Assembly: GCF_002979775.1 (NCBI RefSeq)
Contig: NZ_PCPR01000004.1
Coordinates: 186,001 to 250,000, forward strand
Direction: 5' to 3'
DNA: 64,000 nucleotides
From: Arthrobacter sp. MYb23
GTDB taxonomy: Bacteria > Actinomycetota > Actinomycetes > Actinomycetales > Micrococcaceae
The notes under the pieces are model-generated. The model worked only from the letters and a program-made list of their open reading frames with translations, ran no database searches and had not been told where the DNA came from. This document shows positions 7,759 to 17,065 of this stretch, piece by piece (the first letter of the stretch is position 1; every line of letters starts with the position of its first letter). A program made the translations under genes and the position numbers.

Positions 7759-9441
7759 GTGGCCCATATTGACGTTTCCGGCATCGACTACTTCCTCTCC
7801 GACGGCACCCAGCTGCTCAACGGGGTGACCTTCAAGGTCCCCGATGGCACCAAAACGGCGCTCATCGGACCCAACGGAACGGGCAAGACCACCCTGTTCA
7901 AGATCATTTCCGGCGATCTCACCGCTGACGAAGGCGTGGTGGGCCGTTCCGGAAACATGGGCATCATGCGGCAGTTCGTGGGCCAGGTCCGTGACGAATC
8001 CACCGTCCGGGACCTCCTGGTTTCTACGGCGCAGGCCAGCCTAGCGGCCGCTGCCAAGGCCGTGGAGGACGCCGAGCTGGCCATGATGGAGCACGACGAC
8101 GAGCCCACCCAGATGAAGTATGCGCAAGCGATCGTGGATTGGGGAGACGCCGGCGGATACGACGTCGAGACCGTCTGGGACGAAGTCTGCATGGCAGCCC
8201 TCGGAATTTCCTTCGACAAAGCACAGTTCCGCCGCGCCTCCACGTTGTCAGGTGGCGAGCAGAAGCGCCTGGTGCTCGAAGCGCTGTTTGCCGGCCCGGA
8301 TGAGCTCCTCCTCCTCGACGAACCGGACAACTACCTGGATGTCCCTGGCAAGCGCTGGCTGGAGGGGAAGCTCAACGAATCCAAGAAGACCGTGCTGTTC
8401 ATCAGCCACGACCGCGAGCTGCTCAACAACGCGGCGGGTCGCATCGTGACGCTCGAACCGGGCATCAACGGCGCCAGCGCGTGGATTCATGGCGGCGGTT
8501 TCGGATCCTATGTGGAGGCCCGCGCGGACCGTAACGCCCGGTTTGAAGAACTCCGCAAGCGCTGGGATGAGGAGCACATAAAGCTCAAAGAACTCGTCAA
8601 TATGTACAAGAACAAGGCTGCTTTCCGTTCCGATATGGCCAACCGGTACCAAGCTGCGCAAACCCGCCTGGCCAAGTTCCTGGAAGCCGGCCCACCCGAG
8701 GCCTTGCCGATCGAGCAGAACGTCAAGATGCGCCTCAAAGGTGGGCGAACGGCCAAGCGTGCCGTAGTGGCAGAGAAGCTCGAACTGACCGGACTCATGA
8801 AGCCGTTCTCCACGGAAATCTGGTTCGGAGACCGTGTGGGTGTGCTCGGCTCCAACGGTTCGGGCAAGAGCCACTTCCTGCGCCTCCTCGCCACAGGCGG
8901 CACCGATCCGGAGCGCGAGCACCTGCCGGTATCCGAGGTAGTGATTGCTGAAGTACCGCATCAAGGCACCGTGAAGCTGGGGGCCCGCATCCGGCCCGGG
9001 TTCTTCGCGCAGACGCACGTCCGGCCTGATCTGTTGGGTCGAACCCTGCTGGAGATCCTGCACCGCGGCGACGAACACCGTTCCGGACTTGCCCGCGAGG
9101 CCGCCGCTGGAGCCTTGGATTCGTACGGCTTGGCTGGTCAGTCCGAGCAGAAGTACGAGTCCTTGTCCGGCGGCCAACAGGCACGGTTCCAGATCCTGCT
9201 CCTGCAACTCTCCGGCGCCACTTTGCTGCTGCTCGACGAGCCCACGGACAACTTGGACCTGCACTCGGGCGAGGCCCTGGAACGTGCTATCGATGCTTTC
9301 GAAGGCACCGTTCTGGCGGTCACGCACGACCGCTGGTTCGCAAAGTCCTTCGACCGCTTCATGATCTTCGGCTCCGACGGCAAGGTCTACGAATCCGAGG
9401 AACCCGTGTGGGATGAGAAGCGGGTGGAGCGCGCCCGTTAG
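7759..9441 (+). CDS. ABC-F family ATPase
   Basis: A 560-residue soluble protein with two ABC domains and no membrane segments. Domain 1 has GPNGTGKTT, LSGGEQKRL and LLLLDEPDNYLD; domain 2 has GSNGSGKSH, LSGGQQARF and LLLLDEPTDNLD. A charged linker (about residues 240-320) joins them, as in ABC-F proteins that act at the ribosome E site. The signature DEPDN(Y/N)LD fits EttA/Uup/antibiotic-resistance members. The GTG start has an AGGATTG site before it. The gene stands alone and ends at a strong terminator. Housekeeping or antibiotic-protection roles cannot be separated from sequence. Confidence 0.9.
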   Translation: MAHIDVSGIDYFLSDGTQLLNGVTFKVPDGTKTALIGPNGTGKTTLFKIISGDLTADEGVVGRSGNMGIMRQFVGQVRDESTVRDLLVSTAQASLAAAAKAVEDAELAMMEHDDEPTQMKYAQAIVDWGDAGGYDVETVWDEVCMAALGISFDKAQFRRASTLSGGEQKRLVLEALFAGPDELLLLDEPDNYLDVPGKRWLEGKLNESKKTVLFISHDRELLNNAAGRIVTLEPGINGASAWIHGGGFGSYVEARADRNARFEELRKRWDEEHIKLKELVNMYKNKAAFRSDMANRYQAAQTRLAKFLEAGPPEALPIEQNVKMRLKGGRTAKRAVVAEKLELTGLMKPFSTEIWFGDRVGVLGSNGSGKSHFLRLLATGGTDPEREHLPVSEVVIAEVPHQGTVKLGARIRPGFFAQTHVRPDLLGRTLLEILHRGDEHRSGLAREAAAGALDSYGLAGQSEQKYESLSGGQQARFQILLLQLSGATLLLLDEPTDNLDLHSGEALERAIDAFEGTVLAVTHDRWFAKSFDRFMIFGSDGKVYESEEPVWDEKRVERAR

Positions 9442-9477
9442 TTCCGTCGCTCTCTCACACAACAGCCCCTTTTAGCG

Positions 9478-9514
9478 AACGCTCTTGCACCTGCTGCAAG
9501 AGCGTTTCGTTTTA
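9478..9514 (+). terminator. Rho-independent terminator after the ABC-F gene
   Basis: A perfect 12-bp stem (9478-9489 with 9495-9506) closed by a five-base loop is followed by TCGTTTT. It lies 37 bases after the ABC-F stop codon. Confidence 0.85.
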
Positions 9515-9595
9515 GGCCATAGGAGGTGAGAGAGGGTTGGTGCGCAAATGATCATGCCAGGTGATTAATTGATCAGACATTGCTAGGGTTGGAGT

Positions 9596-10363
9596 ATGGG
9601 AACTGCTGACCGCCACCGGCTCATTGGCGAGCTGTTGCGCACCCGCGAGGAAGCCACGGTGGACGAACTCGTCCACGCCACGGGAGCCTCTGGAGCAACT
9701 GTGAGACGGGATCTGGAAATCCTCGCCGCCAACGGAGTGCTGAAGCGCGTCCACGGCGGTGCCCGCAGCTTGCTGGCACGCGGGGATAACCCAGGCTATG
9801 GGCAGCGCGAATTGGAAGACCACGAGGTTAAGGTCCGAATCGCGGCGGCTGTAGACCAGTTGATCAGGGACCGCCAGTACGTGTGGCTGGACAGCGGATC
9901 CACGGCAACGGAGGTCGCACGCCGCCTGAGCAACCGTGAAATCACGGTGATGCCCATGTCACTGCACGGCGTCGAAGCACTGACGAGTACCAAGGATGTC
10001 CGCGCTCCGGAGCTCATCCTCCCCGGCGGCCGACTCATCCCGGGGGAACAGTCCTTCAGGGGACCCATGACCGAAGCCAACATCCGCTCGCTGAGGTTCG
10101 ACGCCGCCGTCGTAACTCCCTGCGCGCTCAACCTCAAGGACGGCCTGCTGGCTCACGATCTTGATGATGCGGCGGTGAAACGCGCCGGTCTGGAATCCGC
10201 GACGCGGGTGATCGTGGCATCCGCAGGCAGCAAGTGGGACGCCAGCGCGGTGGCCCTGGTGGCAGCCATGGAGGCTGTGGACGTCATTGTGACAGACCTC
10301 AAGCCATCGACCGAAGACCTTGCCCGGCTCAACAAACTCTCCGTGGAAGTTGTGATTGCATGA
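9596..10363 (+). CDS. DeoR/GlpR-family transcriptional regulator
   Basis: A 255-residue regulator. The N-terminal DeoR helix-turn-helix reads RHRLIGELLRTREEATVDE... then SGATVRRDLEILAANGVLKRVHGGAR. The C-terminal DeoR sensor (ISOCOT fold) includes VWLDSGSTATEVARRL, a phosphosugar-binding loop, and ILPGGRLIPGEQSFRG. Family members are repressors released by phosphorylated sugars or nucleosides. It is translationally coupled to the MFS gene behind it (ATGA overlap), so it probably controls that transporter and itself. The target sugar is unknown. Confidence 0.9.
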   Translation: MGTADRHRLIGELLRTREEATVDELVHATGASGATVRRDLEILAANGVLKRVHGGARSLLARGDNPGYGQRELEDHEVKVRIAAAVDQLIRDRQYVWLDSGSTATEVARRLSNREITVMPMSLHGVEALTSTKDVRAPELILPGGRLIPGEQSFRGPMTEANIRSLRFDAAVVTPCALNLKDGLLAHDLDDAAVKRAGLESATRVIVASAGSKWDASAVALVAAMEAVDVIVTDLKPSTEDLARLNKLSVEVVIA

Positions 10364-11547
10364 CCACCAGCACCAAAAGTACCAAGAGCGTCAACGCCGC
10401 AGCGGTGGCGACGTTCCTGATCTTCGGCATGAACGGCTTGGTCTTCGCCAGCTGGGCTGCGCGCATCCCGGCCGTGACCGAAACACTGAGCCTGACGTCC
10501 GGCCAGATGGGCACTTTACTGCTGTGCACCGCCGTCGGTTCTTTGCTGGCGCTGCCATCGGCCGGCTGGGTGGTGGGCAGGATCGGCACAGCTAATACGG
10601 TCCGGGTGGCCGGCATCGTCGCGGGCGCTGCAGGTGCGGCCATTGCCTTCTCGCTCATGGCTGCCTCGGTTCCGGCGACGGCCGTTGCCCTGTTCTTCTT
10701 CGGCATCGGAATCGGGCTATGGGACGTGGCTCAAAACATTGAGGGCGCCGACGTCGAGCACCGGCTCAAGCGCACCATCATGCCCCAGTTCCACGCCGCC
10801 TTCAGCGGTGGCGCGTTCCTGGGCGCGCTGATCGGCGCCGGTCTCTCCCAATTGGGTGTGGGTTTGCCGGAGCACCTGTTGGTTATTGCGGCGATTGCGG
10901 TCGCCCTCGCCCTGACCGTTCCCAAGTACTTCCTGCCGCACGAGGTAGAAGAAATTCACGACGGCGGCGTGCCGGCTGAGAAGGGTCCCACGGCTTGGCG
11001 TGATGGAAGGACGCTGCTCATCGGCGTCGTGGTCCTCGGTGCCACACTGACCGAAGGCGCTGGCAACGACTGGATCGCCAAGGCCGCCGTTGATGGCCTG
11101 GGCGCCTCGGAATCCACGGGTGCGTTGCTGTTCGCCCTCTTTGTCCTGGCCATGACCATCATGAGGTTCCTGGGCGGGAAGGCGATTGATAAGTTCGGCC
11201 GAGTCGCAGTGCTGAGGGCCAGCATGGCAGCGGCCGCAGCTGGACTGGCCTTGTTCGTCTTTGCCGGCAACGTAGTCCTGGCCGGAATCGGCGCGGCACT
11301 GTGGGGCATCGGTGCGGCTCTGGCCTTCCCCATGGGAATGTCAGCCGCGGCGGATGACCCCAAGCATGCGGCGGCCCGCGTTTCCGTGGTTTCCACCATC
11401 GGCTACATCGCGTTCCTTGCTGGACCGCCGCTCCTGGGCTACCTCGGCGACCACACAGGAATCCACCTGGCCTTGCTGGCCATCGGGGCGCCTATTTTGC
11501 TTGCCCTGCTGCTTGCCGGCGTTGCGAAGCCTTTACCGCCCAAATAG
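10360..11547 (+). CDS. MFS transporter (YbjJ/fucose-permease-like)
   Basis: A 395-residue major-facilitator protein with about 12 hydrophobic helices. ATG 10360 overlaps the DeoR stop. It shows NGLVFASWAARIPAVTETLSL in helix 1, where YbjJ-like transporters have the same arrangement, plus GIGIGLWDVAQNIEGADVEHRL between helices 4 and 5. The coupling to a DeoR-type sugar sensor suggests a sugar or sugar-derivative substrate, though the direction of transport cannot be told. Its 3' end overlaps the convergent PAP2 gene by 56 bases. Confidence 0.85.
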   Translation: MTTSTKSTKSVNAAAVATFLIFGMNGLVFASWAARIPAVTETLSLTSGQMGTLLLCTAVGSLLALPSAGWVVGRIGTANTVRVAGIVAGAAGAAIAFSLMAASVPATAVALFFFGIGIGLWDVAQNIEGADVEHRLKRTIMPQFHAAFSGGAFLGALIGAGLSQLGVGLPEHLLVIAAIAVALALTVPKYFLPHEVEEIHDGGVPAEKGPTAWRDGRTLLIGVVVLGATLTEGAGNDWIAKAAVDGLGASESTGALLFALFVLAMTIMRFLGGKAIDKFGRVAVLRASMAAAAAGLALFVFAGNVVLAGIGAALWGIGAALAFPMGMSAAADDPKHAAARVSVVSTIGYIAFLAGPPLLGYLGDHTGIHLALLAIGAPILLALLLAGVAKPLPPK

Positions 11548-12196
11548 TCCGGCCGTCAGCTAATTCATTCTCCTTGATGCATATGTCGCGGAAGCGCCAC
11601 CACATCAGAAGGACGATGCCAGCGGCAAGACACGCGCCCCCCAAAACGTCACTGAACCAGTGGGCGGAGAGGTAAGTGCGGCTGACCATCATGGCCACCA
11701 TGCCGATGACGGCTATGAGTGCCATCCACCAGCGCCCGATCAGCAGCGCCAGTACCAGCAGGAATGCCGTGGTGGCAGATACATGCCCCGAGGGGTATGA
11801 GCCGGTATCGGTCAGTACTTTCGCCCCCTCAGGCCTTTCCCTACCCACCACCGCTTTTGCCAGTTGCGTCAGTGCGAGCACCGAAATGCCACTTGCAGCC
11901 GCGAAGATGGCTGCCATGGGCCGCTGCCATATGAGGAGCGAAATCGCGAGCACCACGTGGAAGAAGAGCATCCCGGCATACCCAGCCCAGTTGAGGACAA
12001 CGTTCACGCCATCCCAGAAGGGGGAGTGCAGGCTGAAGGCGTAAGACTGCCAGCCGGTATCCACCCGGTTGAAAGCCGGCTCGCCTTGTCCGGCCATAAT
12101 CATTACCCCCGGAACCACGAAGGCACAGAGCAGGAGTACTCCGGGAGTGACCAGCTGCCAGCCAGGCTGTGGACGTGGATGGAGTACGCGAATCAT
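11492..12196 (-). CDS. PAP2-family membrane phosphatase
   Basis: A 234-residue integral membrane protein with about six helices and the three phosphatase motifs: KAVVGRERP (C1), SYPSGHVSATTAF (C2) and SRTYLSAHWFSDVLGG (C3). Such enzymes dephosphorylate phosphatidic acid, undecaprenyl pyrophosphate or related lipids on the outer face of the membrane. The start is uncertain: ATG 12196 is used, and a GTG at 12229 would add 11 residues; neither has a good ribosome site. It is divergent from a second PAP2 protein fused to a lipid kinase. Confidence 0.85.
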   Translation of the reverse strand: MIRVLHPRPQPGWQLVTPGVLLLCAFVVPGVMIMAGQGEPAFNRVDTGWQSYAFSLHSPFWDGVNVVLNWAGYAGMLFFHVVLAISLLIWQRPMAAIFAAASGISVLALTQLAKAVVGRERPEGAKVLTDTGSYPSGHVSATTAFLLVLALLIGRWWMALIAVIGMVAMMVSRTYLSAHWFSDVLGGACLAAGIVLLMWWRFRDICIKENELADGRTIWAVKASQRRQAAGQAK

Positions 12197-12251
12197 CCAT
12201 TCATCGTAGCCACGGCAGATGAGCGTCACCGGCAGGCGTTAGTGTGATGGG

Positions 12252-13754
12252 ATGCGAGGCTTCTTGGGCAAAGGCCCCAAACGGGTTGCGAGATTCGACC
12301 ATTTCCTGGTGCAGGCAGTGTCCCGGCAACCCCAGGGCGATCACGATGTCTTTTTCAGGAGACTCTCCGCTGCGGCCACCAAGGGGAAACTGTGGTTCGG
12401 CATCGCCGGAGTCATGGCTGCCTTCCCCGGTAAACCGCGCAGGGCAGCGCTTCACGGAGTGCTCGCCTTGGGTGTTGCCTCGGGTGTCACCAATGTCATC
12501 TTCAAGAGGGCACTCCCCCGGAACCGCCCGCGCCCGGAGCATCTGCCGCTGTTCCGCTTTGTGAATCCACAACCCACCAGTTCCTCCATGCCCTCCGGCC
12601 ACTCAGCCTCGGCCATTGCTTTCGCCGTGGGTGCTGGAATCGTCTCCCCGGCGATTGGAGTCGCCTTGGCCCCCATTGCCGTGGGAGTCGCCTATTCCCG
12701 CGTGCACACGGGAGCTCATTGGCCCTCCGATGTGGTGCTGGGTTCGGCCCTCGGTGCTGGCGCAGCGCTGGTAACACGCAAGTGGTGGCCTGCCCGGCCC
12801 CCTGAACCGACTCCGCGCCGTACGCCAGCGGAGGCGCCGGCAATTCACGACGGCGAAGGGCTGAGTATCGCCGTCAACGCCATGGGTGGTTCCTACACTG
12901 CGGAAACGGGAGAATTACTGAAAGGCATATTCCCAAAGGCGTATATTCGGGAGATTGCCGAAGGCGAAGACATTGCTGCAGAGATCGAAGCCGCGGCCAC
13001 CAGGGAAGGCACCGTTGCCCTTGGCGTGTGGGGCGGTGACGGAACGGTCGGCACTGCGGCAGCTGCCGCCGTCGAGCATTCACTGCCGCTGCTGGTCCTC
13101 CCAGGCGGAACGCTCAACCATTTCGCCCGGGACCTCGGGACCAACTCGATCGACAATGCCATTGACGCCGCAACCAAAGGCCACGCGGCGTCCGTTGATT
13201 TGGGGCGTGTGGTGATCCAGCGAGGCCTGCCGGACTTGCCGGAAACATCTGAACTAGCCATGCTGAACACCGCCAGCGTTGGCGTGTATCCCAACCTGGT
13301 CCGCAGGCGGGAGCGACTGCAACCGGCACTCGGAAAACCATTGGCCGGATTGGTTGCCTCCCTGCGCACCTTCGGCGTGAACTCGCCCACCACACTCACG
13401 GTGGACGGAGTGAAACACAAACTCTGGATCCTCTACCTGGGACGCGGCCGCTACTACCCTCGTGACCATGCACCGCTTCGAAGGCCGGTGGTGGACGACG
13501 GTGTCCTGGACATCCGCATGATCACGGCGGATGAGCCGTTCGCCCGTGCGCGCTTGCTGTGGGCAGTGGTGACCGGCACCGTGGCCGCATCCAAGGTCAC
13601 CCACCTGACGGAGGCTACGGAGATCACGGTGGAAGCGATCGGTCAGCCATTGGTCCTGGCGGTCGATGGGGAGCCGAAGCCCGGCGTCCGTAGCGCCACA
13701 TTCACCATAAAAGCGCGCGAACTCACCGTCTACTCGCCCCTGCCGGTGGATTAA
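12252..13754 (+). CDS. PAP2 phosphatase fused to diacylglycerol kinase catalytic domain
   Basis: A 500-residue two-domain protein. Residues 1-175 form a PAP2 phosphatase (KRALPRNRP; SSMPSGHSASA; SRVHTGAHWPSDVVLGS) with membrane helices. Residues 200-500 form a DAGK/sphingosine-kinase-like domain with WGGDGTVGTAAAAAVE (ATP site) and LPGGTLNHFARDLG. One half removes and the other adds lipid phosphate, so the protein could cycle between two phospholipid or polyprenyl intermediates. Similar fusions are known in actinobacteria; the substrate is not established here. The spacing to the divergent stand-alone PAP2 gene is about 55 bases. Confidence 0.9.
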   Translation: MRGFLGKGPKRVARFDHFLVQAVSRQPQGDHDVFFRRLSAAATKGKLWFGIAGVMAAFPGKPRRAALHGVLALGVASGVTNVIFKRALPRNRPRPEHLPLFRFVNPQPTSSSMPSGHSASAIAFAVGAGIVSPAIGVALAPIAVGVAYSRVHTGAHWPSDVVLGSALGAGAALVTRKWWPARPPEPTPRRTPAEAPAIHDGEGLSIAVNAMGGSYTAETGELLKGIFPKAYIREIAEGEDIAAEIEAAATREGTVALGVWGGDGTVGTAAAAAVEHSLPLLVLPGGTLNHFARDLGTNSIDNAIDAATKGHAASVDLGRVVIQRGLPDLPETSELAMLNTASVGVYPNLVRRRERLQPALGKPLAGLVASLRTFGVNSPTTLTVDGVKHKLWILYLGRGRYYPRDHAPLRRPVVDDGVLDIRMITADEPFARARLLWAVVTGTVAASKVTHLTEATEITVEAIGQPLVLAVDGEPKPGVRSATFTIKARELTVYSPLPVD

Positions 13755-13902
13755 AGGGCCGTGGTGTCATCCGCTGGGATTACCCTGACTGAACCCTGAA
13801 TCATCCCTGAGACAGGCGATTTACTGGCCCTCCGTGAGTAGCGTTGTAGGTACATTCAAAACTCACTTGCACGCACATGTGCTCCGAGGAGGGAACGCTT
13901 CC

Positions 13903-14844
13903 ATGATCGAAGCAAAAGGCCTGACCAAGGTCTACGGCGAGAAGACCGCCGTAGGCGGCGTCAGTTTCACTGTCCAAGCCGGACGGGTGACGGGCTTCCT
14001 GGGCCCGAACGGTGCCGGTAAGTCAACCACGATGCGCATGATCATGGGGCTGGACCGTCCAACAGCAGGTGATGTCACGGTCAACGGCCTGCACTACGCG
14101 CAGCACAAGGCGCCGCTGCACCAGGTCGGTGCTCTGTTGGACGCCAAGGCTGTCCACACCAGCCGCAGCGCTTACAACCACTTGCTGGCCATGGCCGCAA
14201 CGCACAGCATCCCCACGTCCCGTGTCCACGAGGTCATCGAGATGACCGGACTCGGGGCCGTCGCCAAGAAGAAAGCGGGAGGGTTCTCGCTGGGTATGGG
14301 GCAGCGGCTCGGTATTGCCGCAGCGCTGCTGGGAGACCCTCAAACCCTCATCCTCGACGAGCCCGTCAATGGCTTGGACCCTGAAGGTGTGCTGTGGGTA
14401 CGCAACCTGGTCAAGTACCTTGCCACCCAGGGCAAGACCGTTTTCCTCTCTTCGCACCTCATGAGTGAGATGGCGCAGACGGCCGATCACCTGATCGTCA
14501 TCGGCCGTGGCAAGATCATCGCTGATGCGCCGGTGCAGGACATCATCGCCGGCGCCCAGCAGGCGAAGACCCTGGTTCGTACGTCCGCCGCAAGCCAATT
14601 GTCGGCTTTGCTTGTGGGTGAAGGCGTCCGGGTGGATCAGAGCCAAACCGAAACCCTCGAAGTGGTCGGTTTGCAGCCGAGGGAAATCGCGCAGGTTGCG
14701 TTGGACAACAACGTCCTGGTTTACGAGCTCACGCCGCAGGTTTCGTCCCTTGAAGACGCTTACTTCAGCCTCACCAAAGACGAGGTGGAGTACCACTCGC
14801 ACATGACTGGCGAGCCCGTCGCCGCTGCACCGGAAGGAAAGTAA
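13903..14844 (+). CDS. ABC transporter ATPase (DrrA/CcmA-like)
   Basis: A 313-residue ATPase. ATG 13903 follows GAGGAGGG. It carries GPNGAGKST (Walker A), the signature segment FSLGMGQRLGIAAALLGDP, LILDEPVNGLDPEG (Walker B) and LSSHLMSEM. A C-terminal extension of about 90 residues is typical of ABC-2 exporters of the DrrA/BcrA type. It stands five bases before its permease and upstream of a two-component system, resembling lantibiotic- or bacitracin-type self-protection or stress modules. Confidence 0.92.
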   Translation: MIEAKGLTKVYGEKTAVGGVSFTVQAGRVTGFLGPNGAGKSTTMRMIMGLDRPTAGDVTVNGLHYAQHKAPLHQVGALLDAKAVHTSRSAYNHLLAMAATHSIPTSRVHEVIEMTGLGAVAKKKAGGFSLGMGQRLGIAAALLGDPQTLILDEPVNGLDPEGVLWVRNLVKYLATQGKTVFLSSHLMSEMAQTADHLIVIGRGKIIADAPVQDIIAGAQQAKTLVRTSAASQLSALLVGEGVRVDQSQTETLEVVGLQPREIAQVALDNNVLVYELTPQVSSLEDAYFSLTKDEVEYHSHMTGEPVAAAPEGK

Positions 14845-14849
14845 GGACG

Positions 14850-15749
14850 ATGAGCACCATGACCGAAAACCGCACCAACTCACCCGCCCATGCATCGGCC
14901 GGCGTCCGCGGCGTGACCTTTGGCGGAATTCTCAAGTCCGAATGGATTAAGCTCCGTTCACTGACATCCACGGTGATCCTGCTTGCAGTGACCTTGGTGG
15001 CCACCGTTGGCGTTGGCGCCCTGGCTGTCTTGATCCGCTTCACCTTCCTTGACCAGATGATCCAGCAGGCCAAGGATGCGGGCCAGCCTGTCACCCCGGA
15101 GATGCTGACTCAGTCGTTCCCCCCGGGCTCAGGATTTGACCTTTACAACCTGCCCAACGCCGGAATCCAGATTGGCACTCTGGTGCTTGGCTCCCTGGCC
15201 GTCCTCTTCATCTCTTCCGAGTACGCCACGGGCATGATCCGTTCCACCATGAACGCCGTTCCCAAGCGCATTCCGGCTTTCGCCGCGAAGGCCTTGCTTC
15301 TGGTGGTCATTTCCTACGTGATCACCACCATCGCAGCGGTGATCACCTTCCTGATCGCCATGCCCGTATTCCAGGGCCTGGACATGAATCTTGATTGGTC
15401 AACCGATGGCGTGATGTACAGCATCTTCACCGGTGGACTGTATGTGGCCGGTGTGGCCTTGATCGGTCTGTCATTGGGCACCTTGCTCCGCAATTCCGCT
15501 GGCGGCGTTACCGTCCTGGTGGCTTTGTTCTTCGTGTTGTCCATTGCTTCGGGCTTCCTGTCCCTGGTTCCGGGCGACTTCTGGAAGTACGTGCCCCAGT
15601 ACATTCCCAGCGAGGCAGGCGGCCGGTTCCTCTCCATCGGGCACATCGATGGCATCATCGATCCGTGGCAGGGTGGCCTGATCTTCCTGGGCTACGTCCT
15701 GCTCTTCCTCATTCCGGCCATGGTGGTCATCAAGAAGCGGGACGTCTAG
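14850..15749 (+). CDS. ABC-2 family transporter permease
   Basis: A 299-residue membrane protein with about six helices. It begins with a soluble stretch and FGGILKSEWIKLRSLTSTVILL, the typical entry of ABC-2 permeases, and has FISSEYATGMIRSTMNAVPKR, the conserved cytoplasmic loop after helix 2. With the ATPase before it, it forms an exporter; the substrate is unknown. The two-component genes follow after 26 bases and are probably in the same transcript. Confidence 0.9.
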   Translation: MSTMTENRTNSPAHASAGVRGVTFGGILKSEWIKLRSLTSTVILLAVTLVATVGVGALAVLIRFTFLDQMIQQAKDAGQPVTPEMLTQSFPPGSGFDLYNLPNAGIQIGTLVLGSLAVLFISSEYATGMIRSTMNAVPKRIPAFAAKALLLVVISYVITTIAAVITFLIAMPVFQGLDMNLDWSTDGVMYSIFTGGLYVAGVALIGLSLGTLLRNSAGGVTVLVALFFVLSIASGFLSLVPGDFWKYVPQYIPSEAGGRFLSIGHIDGIIDPWQGGLIFLGYVLLFLIPAMVVIKKRDV

Positions 15750-15775
15750 GACGGGTTGCCGTCTAGGCTCAATTC

Positions 15776-17065
15776 ATGACTGAAGCTCCACAGATGAAGG
15801 ACGCATCGGCCACCACGGCCGATGCGTCCTTCGCTGAAATTGCCCAGCGACGCAGGGGCCGGATCCGGCGCTACTTCTTCAAGCGCCCCCGCGCCATGGA
15901 TGCCGTGGTGATCCTCTGCTACGTTCTGTTGGCGCTGCCCACCATCATTCCGTCGGCCGTCGACGGCAAATGGCTCGTGGTGGCAATACTGCTGTTGATC
16001 GCCTCGGCGTTGTTCTTCAGGCGACGGTTCCCGCTGCAGGTGGTTCTCGCCGTCGCACTTCTTGAAATAGCGGCCACCATCCTTAACCCCTGGGGCTCGA
16101 ACGTTTCGGCTGGCCTGTGGTTCGCACTGTACGCGGTGGCGTCGCTCCGGAGGCGCGCACTGACGCTGGTGGTTTTCGCGGCAGCCAGCCTGCCCTTGAG
16201 CCTTTTGTACCTGTTCATGTGGACGAGTCCCAGCCAGATGGACAACTTGCAGGACGTCCCGGAGAACTTCCACCTCATCAACAACATTGCCACCGCTGTA
16301 ACCATCATGCTTTCCAACCTCTTGGCCACGGGCATCGGCATCTCGGTACGCCAGCGCAGGGAGCATGAGGCAGAGATCGCGGCGTGGGCCGCGCGGACGA
16401 CCCAGCTTGGCAAGGTCACTGAACGGAACAGGATCGCCCGTGAAATGCACGACGTCGTTGCACACTCACTGACGGTAATGATCAGTCTCTCGGACGGTGC
16501 CGCAGTGGTGGTGAAGAAGGATCCGCAGCGGGCCGGCGACGTCCTCGGCGAACTGTCGCGCACGGGGAGGGCCGCCCTGGCAGATATGCGCAGGGTGCTC
16601 GGCGTCCTTCGGGACGATTCCGGGCGGCCGGCACCGCTGACCCCCCTTGAATCCGGGCAGAACCTGGCGAAACTCCTGGATGGGTTCCGAACTGCTGGAT
16701 TGCCGCTGCACTACGCCCATACGGGCCCGGGCCTCCCGGCTGACCCGGCCTTTGAACTCACCGTTTACAGGATCGTGCAGGAGTCGCTCACCAATGTACT
16801 GAGGTACGGGCGATCGCTCAGCCGTGTTGACGTTCAAGTGGCCCGCGACGGCGATTTGGTCACCATTGACGTGCTCGACGACGGCCGTGGAAGCCGTGAG
16901 GGCGGCAGCGAGTCCGTGGGCAGCCTGGGGAGCGGACAAGGGATTGCTGGAATGAATGAACGTGCCGGAATCTATGCTGGAATCGTTACTGCCGGTCCGG
17001 GAAAAAGAGGAGGCTGGGCGGTCCACGCTGAGCTCCGCTGGAACGGCGAAAAGGGGGAATCATGA
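15776..17065 (+). CDS. Sensor histidine kinase (DesK/LiaS class)
   Basis: A 429-residue sensor. About five to six membrane helices occupy residues 40-195, then a short coiled linker, the HisKA_3 phosphoacceptor His at residue 225 (IAREMHDVVAHSLTVMIS), and a HATPase domain ending with DDGRGSREG and GQGIAGMNERAGIYAG. It overlaps the next gene by four bases. The gene order ABC ATPase, permease, kinase, regulator suggests that it controls or is controlled by the transporter. Confidence 0.92.
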   Translation: MTEAPQMKDASATTADASFAEIAQRRRGRIRRYFFKRPRAMDAVVILCYVLLALPTIIPSAVDGKWLVVAILLLIASALFFRRRFPLQVVLAVALLEIAATILNPWGSNVSAGLWFALYAVASLRRRALTLVVFAAASLPLSLLYLFMWTSPSQMDNLQDVPENFHLINNIATAVTIMLSNLLATGIGISVRQRREHEAEIAAWAARTTQLGKVTERNRIAREMHDVVAHSLTVMISLSDGAAVVVKKDPQRAGDVLGELSRTGRAALADMRRVLGVLRDDSGRPAPLTPLESGQNLAKLLDGFRTAGLPLHYAHTGPGLPADPAFELTVYRIVQESLTNVLRYGRSLSRVDVQVARDGDLVTIDVLDDGRGSREGGSESVGSLGSGQGIAGMNERAGIYAGIVTAGPGKRGGWAVHAELRWNGEKGES

